Shown here in pieces: positions 1-5,500 of a stretch of 6,112 nucleotides of DNA; position 1 is the stretch's first letter, and each line of letters opens with the position of its first letter. Source of the DNA: JACRDV01 sp024860865 [NCBI: Methanobacteriota archaeon] (GTDB taxonomy: Archaea > JACRDV01); the NCBI GenBank assembly GCA_024860865.1, contig JACRDV010000024.1, positions 1-6,112 on the forward strand. Reading direction: 5' to 3'. Under the pieces are notes generated by a model. It was given only the letters and a program-made list of their open reading frames with translations. It was not told the origin of the DNA and ran no database searches. A program made the position numbers and the translations under genes.

Positions 1-186
1 AAAAAAGTTAACTTACAAGCCAATCGGACTATAGATTTTGAAAATAGGAAGAGACCATACAGAAAAATAACGCCATACGAGTTCTTCGACAAAGTTGAAA
101 AAAGAGTACCAACTTCTCTTCCTAGAAGACTACAAATAAATACACAAAAGATTAACCAACGAGATCAAACTCTAACCACTAAGCAG
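1..186 (+). pseudogene. Possible C-terminal tail of a DDE/rve-type transposase (remnant, enters from left edge)
   Basis: Frame 1 is open from the window edge. Around bases 30-110 it reads an Asn/Arg-rich stretch followed by RPYRKITPYEFFDKVEKR. An N-x-x-R-P...TPYE-x-F block is typical of the extreme C-terminus of integrase-core (rve) transposases of IS481/IS3-like elements, where it follows the catalytic Glu. The catalytic residues would lie outside the window. The frame happens to stay open to a stop at 316-318, but from about 186 on it is only a shifted reading of the membrane-protein repeat, so the transposase-like part is taken to end before that. No start codon or inverted-repeat end could be identified. 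Recognition rests on one short motif; it could be another protein's tail. Confidence 0.3.
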
Positions 187-187
187 A

Positions 188-246
188 ACAGGCACCTACA
201 CCATCACCCTAGAATTCTGGCCCCAAAAACTCTTCTACATCGGCTC
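188..246 (+). repeat. Direct repeat copy 1: fragment of a membrane-protein C-terminus
   Basis: This 59-base segment matches 1022-1080 at 57 of 59 positions; the differences are at 202 and 203. Read from 188 it encodes TGTYTITLEFWPQKLFYIGS and then meets TGA at 248-250, with TAA at 173-175 just upstream, so it is an isolated fragment. Relative to copy 2 the substitutions are one synonymous (ACC/ACT) and one Ile/Val, which suggests both copies come from functional paralogous genes and not from recent non-coding duplication. Similarity stops abruptly after base 246. Confidence 0.85.
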
Positions 247-277
247 TTGAGCCCCAAGAAATGGCAAGTTGCACGAA

Positions 278-290
278 AAGGCTATAAGTT
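278..290 (+). promoter_or_regulatory. Putative archaeal BRE/TATA promoter of vapBC
   Basis: A TATAAGTT element at 283-290 is preceded by a purine-rich stretch (GAAAAG) resembling a BRE. Transcription would begin about 25 bases downstream, near 309-313, giving a short leader with room for the Shine-Dalgarno at 314-319. Assigned by position and composition only. Confidence 0.45.
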
Positions 291-292
291 AT

Positions 293-306
293 TATGTAGT
301 TACATA
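293..306 (+). promoter_or_regulatory. Palindromic candidate operator for VapB/VapBC autorepression
   Basis: TATGTA-GT-TACATA is a perfect 6-base inverted repeat with a 2-base spacer, lying between the TATA element and the vapB start. It overlaps three consecutive 8-base units with a shared pattern (TTATGTAG, TTACATAG, TTATATGG; 292-315). VapB ribbon-helix-helix antitoxins generally bind inverted repeats over their own promoter, so the position is right. Binding itself is an inference. Confidence 0.4.
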
Positions 307-313
307 GTTATAT

Positions 314-319
314 GGTGAT
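314..319 (+). promoter_or_regulatory. Shine-Dalgarno GGTGAT deciding the vapB TTG start
   Basis: GGTGAT matches the archaeal anti-Shine-Dalgarno complement (core of AGGAGGTGATC) and sits 3 bases before the TTG at 323. An in-frame TAG at 305-307 rules out any longer start, which supports initiation at this non-ATG codon. Confidence 0.55.
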
Positions 320-322
320 ATT

Positions 323-550
323 TTGGGAAAGTATGCGACAATTTCGGTTCCCGTTGATGTCAAAAAGCTCTTGGAAAAGGCTAAGGGCAGAGATGAATGG
401 GGCAGTTTTCTCCTCAAACTATACGCAGAGGTTAAGAGGTTGAAGAGTAAGAAGGCATTCGAGGAGCTGGCAAACACTCTCACTGGCGAAGACTTGAAAG
501 CCATAATCGAATCCAGCAAAGAGTTTAGGGAAAGGTTCGCGTTCAGATGA
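323..550 (+). CDS. vapB: VapB-like antitoxin (ribbon-helix-helix type)
   Basis: This 75-residue protein is the probable antitoxin that neutralises the downstream VapC ribonuclease and represses the shared promoter. The N-terminus (YATISVPVDVKKLLEKAKG, residues 4-22) has the short beta-strand then helix layout of ribbon-helix-helix DNA-binding proteins, followed by a second helix beginning at WGSFLLKLYAEV. The charged C-terminal third, ending in an Arg/Phe-rich tail (EFRERFAFR), fits the extended toxin-wrapping arm of VapB proteins. The TTG start is chosen because a stop lies six codons upstream and GGTGAT precedes it; there is no in-frame ATG. The stop codon overlaps the vapC start by 4 bases (ATGA), indicating translational coupling. 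The family call rests on pattern and on its partner; another small archaeal antitoxin family cannot be excluded. Confidence 0.8.
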   Translation: MGKYATISVPVDVKKLLEKAKGRDEWGSFLLKLYAEVKRLKSKKAFEELANTLTGEDLKAIIESSKEFRERFAFR

Positions 551-915
551 ACCTACTTGACACAGACATAATCATAGAGATACTACGAGAGAGAAGATAC
601 GAAGTCGGAGCCATCTCAATCATAACACTTACCGAGGTGTTAAGAGGACTAGAAGCCAGAAAAAGAGCCAAAGTCAAAGAGTTACTCGAAAAAAGCTTTA
701 ACCTACTAAATCTAGACAACGAAGTCATAGGAACCTACTGCAACCTATATTACAAGCTCAAAGAGGAAGGCACACTTATACCAGACGCCGACCTGCTCAT
801 AGCCGCAACAACAATGTCCCACAACATGATGTTAAAAACAAAAGATGAACACTTCGAAAGATTGAGACATTTAGGCTTAAAGCTAGCACAAGCATCTCAA
901 GAGCGGAGAGAATAG
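547..915 (+). CDS. vapC: VapC-like PIN-domain ribonuclease toxin
   Basis: This 122-residue PIN-domain protein is expected to be a Mg2+-dependent endoribonuclease that inhibits growth by cutting tRNA, rRNA or mRNA unless VapB is bound. The acidic PIN residues are present: Asp5 in the N-terminal strand (MNLLDTD), Glu30 (ITLTEVLRG), Asp80/Asp82 (IPDADLLIAAT) and Asp100 (KTKDEHFERL), in the expected order, so the active site looks intact. The gap between Asp5 and the conserved Glu is short compared with many VapC proteins, giving a compact N-terminal half. The ATG overlaps the vapB stop by 4 bases, the classic antitoxin-first arrangement. The pair sits between two copies of a repeat and next to degraded sequence, consistent with a mobile or recently acquired module. 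The natural RNA target cannot be told from sequence. Confidence 0.9.
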   Translation: MNLLDTDIIIEILRERRYEVGAISIITLTEVLRGLEARKRAKVKELLEKSFNLLNLDNEVIGTYCNLYYKLKEEGTLIPDADLLIAATTMSHNMMLKTKDEHFERLRHLGLKLAQASQERRE

Positions 916-916
916 A

Positions 917-1150
917 TCAATCCCGCCCAAAAACTGGATCGCACATATCATCAGAAAACAAATACCGCACAAATAACAATTCATAATCAAAGACTTCGCT
1001 AATGCTTGGTACATTAACAAGACAGGCACCTACACTGTCACCCTAGAATTCTGGCCCCAAAAACTCTTCTACATCGGCTCCACAATATCAATAACAACCC
1101 TCACCATATGCATACTATATATCAGCAACAAGAAAGAGATAGAAAAATAA
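917..1150 (+). pseudogene. C-terminal remnant of a polytopic membrane protein
   Basis: From 977 to the TAA at 1148-1150 a 57-codon frame reads a soluble strand-rich piece (DFANAWYINKTGTYTVTLEF), then WPQKLFYIG, then one hydrophobic helix and a lysine-rich cytoplasmic end (SNKKEIEK). This is the usual ending of large archaeal polytopic membrane proteins of the YfhO-like or 6-pyruvoyl-tetrahydropterin-synthase-related type, in which a beta domain precedes the last helix; the family name is a weak recollection. There is no start codon before the conserved part. A TAA at 974-976 interrupts the same frame, and upstream of it 917-973 still reads a plausible continuation (PPKNWIAHIIRKQ), which points to a broken gene. 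It begins right after the vapC stop and contains repeat copy 2. Confidence 0.6.
1022..1080 (+). repeat. Direct repeat copy 2: same membrane-protein fragment
   Basis: Same orientation and 57/59 identity with 188-246. In this copy the frame continues past the repeat through a transmembrane helix to a natural stop at 1148-1150, so copy 2 is the longer survivor. The two copies start 834 bases apart and enclose vapBC. Confidence 0.85.
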
Positions 1151-1184
1151 ATTTATGAATTTTTAAGACAGGCTTATTTGGCCT
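1149..1184. terminator. Possible bidirectional terminator between convergent genes
   Basis: The short gap between the convergent + and - strand genes holds an AT-rich inverted repeat (AAATT-TATG-AATTT, 1149-1162, followed by T residues on the + strand). It also holds a small GC stem (AGGC...GCCT, 1170-1184) that would lie just past the stop of the leftward gene. Both stems are weak; archaeal termination often needs only a T-run. Confidence 0.25.
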
Positions 1185-1190
1185 CTATAG

Positions 1191-2168
1191 TTACCTAAGA
1201 ATTGCAAACAAAATAGCAATCATAGCATAAACAACTTCCAATGTTAAAATGCGTTGTACTAGTTGCTTTTCATTAAGCGACCCTGAAATAAGAAATGCAT
1301 GAGCTAAGGCCGGATATTGTGGCGGTGTGAGAATACCATCTTCCCTAACTTTTGTGTCTCCATAGATATATCGGCCAGCGAACGGCCTCCTTACCATCAT
1401 CTTTAATGTGAAATCGATAGCATATGGAATCATTAATATTACACATATGAACTCAATTTTTCCAATAATAGCAGCGGAGGCTATTGTAGCACCAATTAAG
1501 AGAGTTCCAGAATTGCCTGGGAAAATTTTTGCTGGATACCAATTATAGTATAAAAATGCAATCAAAGCAGCAGCCAGAGGTAATATTATGATTACAACCT
1601 CAAGTTTGTTAAGAATAACTGCTGCTACTGAAATAGCGCTGCAGGCAATGAAGCCAACTCCAGCTTCTAGTCCATTAAATCCGGCGAGCATATTAGTTAA
1701 GTTTGATGCAGTTGTTATAGCAAGCGGAATTAGAACAAACCAATAAAGTTGTCCAAATTCTAAAGACCCGATTAAAGGAATTGTTATAGATGTGCTTTGA
1801 CCGTGGGAAGCGATAATAAGAGGATAAGAAAAAATAGCAGGAAGAAGGAACTTGTAACGTTGCCTAATTGGTCTTAAATCGTCTATTCCTCCAAGCAGAC
1901 CTATTAAAACAGCAGTTAAAATAGCGAAACTTAATTTTTCTGTGGGAAATATTGTTGGGAAAATCAACAAAGTTGTAGAGACGGCTAGAGCATAACCAAA
2001 TAAAATAATAAGTCCTCCAGATGTTGGAACCCATGTTGGATTAAATTTGTGAATGTCTCTGCAAAGAAGTCCGAGTTTTCTGAATTTATCGATTAAAACA
2101 GGTGTCGTAATATAGGTAAAGAAAAACGCTATAGTAAAAGAAGTTATAAGGGCTAAAACCATTTTCAT
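1191..2168 (-). CDS. UDP-GlcNAc:polyprenyl-phosphate GlcNAc-1-phosphate transferase-like (glycosyltransferase 4, Alg7/AglH/MraY superfamily)
   Basis: This 325-residue polytopic protein, with about ten hydrophobic segments, should transfer a sugar-1-phosphate from a UDP-sugar to a dolichyl or polyprenyl phosphate, the first step of lipid-linked glycan assembly for surface glycoproteins. The motifs run in family order. The Asp pair is at LGGIDDLRPIRQRYK (Asp96-Asp97). Next is NLTNMLAGFNGLEAG (156-170), close to the eukaryotic and archaeal Alg7 form. The metal loop reads FPGNSGTLLIGA (216-227). A C-terminal cytoplasmic loop with DGILTPP follows at 277-283. Asn219 stands where most of the superfamily has Asp (GD-x-G). 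The ATG at 2168 is preferred over a start 25 codons upstream because that extension is polar and lies inside the preceding gene, while the chosen ATG forms an ATGA overlap with that gene's stop. Sugar specificity is not determinable. Confidence 0.85.
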   Translation of the reverse strand: MKMVLALITSFTIAFFFTYITTPVLIDKFRKLGLLCRDIHKFNPTWVPTSGGLIILFGYALAVSTTLLIFPTIFPTEKLSFAILTAVLIGLLGGIDDLRPIRQRYKFLLPAIFSYPLIIASHGQSTSITIPLIGSLEFGQLYWFVLIPLAITTASNLTNMLAGFNGLEAGVGFIACSAISVAAVILNKLEVVIIILPLAAALIAFLYYNWYPAKIFPGNSGTLLIGATIASAAIIGKIEFICVILMIPYAIDFTLKMMVRRPFAGRYIYGDTKVREDGILTPPQYPALAHAFLISGSLNEKQLVQRILTLEVVYAMIAILFAILR

Positions 2169-2392
2169 AATTGTTGCCTTGAAAGTTTTACAACTATTTT
2201 CCAGAGGATCATGGTTCCGATGGCAAATCCAGTTATTCCACAAATCATAGTTAATAGCGCATTAGCAATGAGAGCTAAGTTATAGCTGAAAAGCCAACCG
2301 AGGTACAAACCCAAATAGCTCAGAAAAAATGTTACAAAATTAGTAATTAGTATTTTCCAAAAGTTTTTTTGTGCAAATCGCAACTCTAGCAC
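2165..2392 (-). CDS. Small two-helix membrane protein of unknown function
   Basis: This 75-residue protein is not recognised. After a short charged N-terminus (LELRFAQKNFWK) it has two hydrophobic helices, about residues 13-35 and 40-66, and a basic C-terminal tail (KIVVKLSRQQ), giving a hairpin with both ends probably cytoplasmic. No catalytic motif is visible; the size is half that of GtrA-type four-helix proteins, to which it shows no clear motif match. The GTG start at 2392 has no Shine-Dalgarno, but a TATA-like element lies about 25 bases upstream, as expected for a leaderless archaeal transcript; an in-frame TAA nine codons upstream prevents a long extension. Its stop overlaps the transferase ATG by 4 bases, so the two are probably co-translated and the protein may assist or regulate the transferase. 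Confidence 0.6.
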   Translation of the reverse strand: MLELRFAQKNFWKILITNFVTFFLSYLGLYLGWLFSYNLALIANALLTMICGITGFAIGTMILWKIVVKLSRQQL

Positions 2393-2413
2393 ATCTTTAA
2401 CTTGATTGATTAT

Positions 2414-2421
2414 TATTTAAA
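2414..2421 (-). promoter_or_regulatory. Putative TATA box for the small membrane protein and transferase pair
   Basis: On the minus strand this reads TTTAAATA, centred about 25 bases before the GTG at 2392. That spacing would put the transcription start on or next to the start codon, implying a leaderless mRNA. It lies in the 122-base gap after the archaeosortase gene, suggesting that the two downstream genes have their own promoter. No convincing BRE is seen. Confidence 0.45.
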
Positions 2422-2514
2422 AACAAACTATAATAATATTCACCGCATTGCCCGCATCTACAATCATATTTTCCTCGACGACTTTATCTTTTTGAGAACT
2501 TACTGAAAAGAAAA

Positions 2515-5500
2515 CTAATTTATAATAAGTTTGAAGTAAAGGTCAGTCTCATCTTTAAATATATCGTAATTACTCTTTTCAATTTTTAGAGGTTTACTGG
2601 TTATAGATGTAATAGCCATGGCTATAGCGCTGCAAAGGGGGCATCCTATTATTTCGCAGATAGATGGCTTCGTTTTACTCACGCTATCGCACACATAAGA
2701 TAGTTTAGATCCTTTCAATTTTACATGAACTGTATCATCTTCTTGATGAGCATATACCTCAGTAGCAAGGTCAAGTTTGTCAACAAGAATAGATGGTAAT
2801 CTATCAATAAATTCTTCTAACGAAATGTTTTCCTTCCCCAATTCGCTCTTAATAATGTTGTAAAGATTTTCTCCAATTGGAGTCACAACTAATTCTCCAC
2901 CTTTAGTAGGCACAAGTATTTTGCCAGTTGGCAGGTAAATCCCTTTTCCAATAACTCCAATTTCTTGGAAGAGATGGCAAAAAGCATTGAGGGAGGAAAC
3001 AATTCCTTGACTTGTTAAAGCGCTTCTTGTGTACATTTCTATTGCAAAATATAGTAGAATAAAGCCTATGGCAAAAGCAGATATTACAGTGAACTCTGAT
3101 GATACAGACCCAAATACAAAAGCAGTTATGGTTGCAATTGCACTTAAAATTAACAATGCCAATCCAGGTAGAAATCTCTTTTTCTTCCTCAAATACCAAA
3201 CAAATTCTCTTATCTTCTCTTGTTTCTTGGCATATTCTAATTTCTTAGATAATTCAGGTATAATTGAAAAAGGTAGTTTAATTATTTCTCCAAGTTTGAA
3301 TGAAAGAATAGTTGTATTTTTCTCTGAATTGTGTTCATGTCTTTCAAGCGAGACTTGCCTGCCTGTGGCTTTGGCTATCGCTAAAGCTAGAGCACTGCAT
3401 ATTGGGCAACCAGTGAGATCACAAATGGAACTTTTGGCATCGGCTAATTGTTGGCAGACTTCTGAAAAGCGTGAACCACCTACGATTATCTCAACGCTAT
3501 CGCTTCCATTCTTAGTTATTTTAACCTCATCAGCTATCTCTATTCCATCTTTTAGGACGGGTGGGAGAGCATCTATTAGATAATCAATTCCAACTCCCTG
3601 AAGGCCAGTGCCCAATTCCCTCTCTATGTTAGTGAGACTTTCCGACCCAACTGACTGAACCAGTGCTTCATTATCTGGAATAGTTGATTGGTCTTTTACA
3701 CCTAAATTTGTTTTTTTGAGAAGATTTCCAAGCGATAAAAGAGGCGATAGGATTAATCTCGTTGCTACCTTTGAGGGTAAATAACTTTCAAAGCCATGGC
3801 CTAGCAAAATTATACCCATCATAATAAAAACTACGGTAACTATTGCCCATGTAGTAGACCATTTTGAGAGAGCAATAGCCATCGTAAGAGAGCATGAACC
3901 CAAAAGAGTTAAACCAGCCAAAGAAATTTTAGATTCTTTAATTACAAACCATATAACTTTTAACTTGTCAATTGATCGCGAGAAAGGATTAAATTGTAAA
4001 GAAGGGAGAGCAGAATTCCAAATAAGCGAGGGGCTATCGCCCAACATTAAATGTCTTTTTATGAGTCCTTTATTCTCCAAACTTTCAAGAGCTTTTAGCA
4101 CATTATGATCATTTAAGTAAGATGGTGGCATATTTTTATGGGCAGTGATTAAATCTAGAACTGTATTTTCATTTTCTGAAAGGTGGCGCTGAAGGAGGCG
4201 CAATCTATTTGTTCTTCTTTCAGAATGAATAGCAACTATTGCAGCGAGGACAGCTAACAAAATTGCTAAAAATACTATTGCTGGTCCAATGTTATAATAG
4301 AGAGTATAAACAAAAGCAATGGGTATAGATTGGCCTTTAATTTGCTGCCAGTGTGTGACAATAGCTTTTCCTAATTCTACAAGAATATCTGCAACTGCCT
4401 GGTAGTCAGAAGGATCTGATATGATTCCTTTCGAGGCAAAAGTTTCAGTATAAGCTAAGAGGCTCAAACCTACTGCACGAGCTCCAGGGGCTGTGTCAGT
4501 TTTAAGAAATATTTGATCGGTAAAAGTAAACACAACTGGAGTCTGGCGAAGCGGAGTATTAAAAACTAACACATCCCCTCGCAAAAGGGGAGATTCGGCA
4601 AGCATTTTGCTCCATCGAGCATCAAGTTTCCACCCTTGCGTTACCGGTAAGCAAGCTAGCCAGCCACCCACTATATGTAGGAGCGGAGAAGTTGGAGCTG
4701 TCTCTACATACACTGTTACCATTTTATTGTCTATTGAGCCAGGAGCAATTTTTTCGTAAGCATATATGTGGGCATTTAAAGATTGATAATATCCAGATAT
4801 TGGCTCAACATATGTTAGTCTCCAACCAGAGAAGTTCGCAGGGAGTAATAGCTCCGCGTCTTTTCCTTCTGGGGTATATCTTGCAACATATGCAGGGTCT
4901 AATTTTGGAACTATAATAAGTGGAACGCTTGCAAATAAGAAAAGGAGAAGGATGACTGAGAGAGCAGTGGCTTTAAAAACAATTCGAACTCCGCTAACTT
5001 TTGGTTTTGGAATTATTGAGGCTATTCTATCTATTGCTTGAGTTGATATTTTTGGACTTTTTATTATTGAAAGTGCAATCACAATGAAAGCAGCTGTTAC
5101 TGTTATTACCCATCCACCGAATAAGTGAAATGCCTCTACTGCAAATCCATTGCCATAAAGATAGCCAATACCAATTATTGCACATATTCGAATTATGTTA
5201 AGCAAATATACTATAAGACATCCTGCGACAAATATTGAAATTTTTTTAATTAATGAACCCTTGATAATGTAAGCTAGGAAAACTCCAAATGCTATGAATC
5301 CAAGAAGTGAGTAAATCCCTGCGCATGGCAATCCTACAATAAATGATAAGGGCTCTCCAGCACGAGATACGAGATTTACAATATAGGCTCCTTGAGAAGT
5401 TGATAGCATAAGAGGTATTCCAAGAGCTCTCAATACAAAAACAGTTACACTGGCACTGATTGCAATCGATGTAGCAGCTAATAAAACAATGAAACTGAGA

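Noticed and set aside
187-318. Continuation of the transposase-like frame through to the stop at 316-318
   Set aside because: Here the frame is only a shifted reading of the membrane-protein repeat and then runs through the vapB promoter, so the openness appears accidental.
292-728. Minus-strand frames opposite vapB and vapC
   Set aside because: Both are complements of well-supported plus-strand genes and have no independent promoter or motif.
188-1080. CRISPR or attachment-site interpretation of the two 59-base repeats
   Set aside because: There are only two copies, 834 bases apart, with coding-type substitutions and no tRNA or integrase gene in view; duplicated gene tails explain them better.
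2169-2243. A 25-codon longer N-terminus for the GlcNAc-1-phosphate transferase
   Set aside because: The extension is polar and Cys/His/Asn-rich, lies inside the upstream gene, and would replace a classic ATGA start-stop overlap and a normal first membrane helix.
3029-3583. A 184-codon open frame on the + strand
   Set aside because: It is antisense to the archaeosortase and lies over the duplicated four-Cys modules. Its residue pattern is what the complement of that coding sequence gives, and it has no recognisable domain or ribosome binding site.
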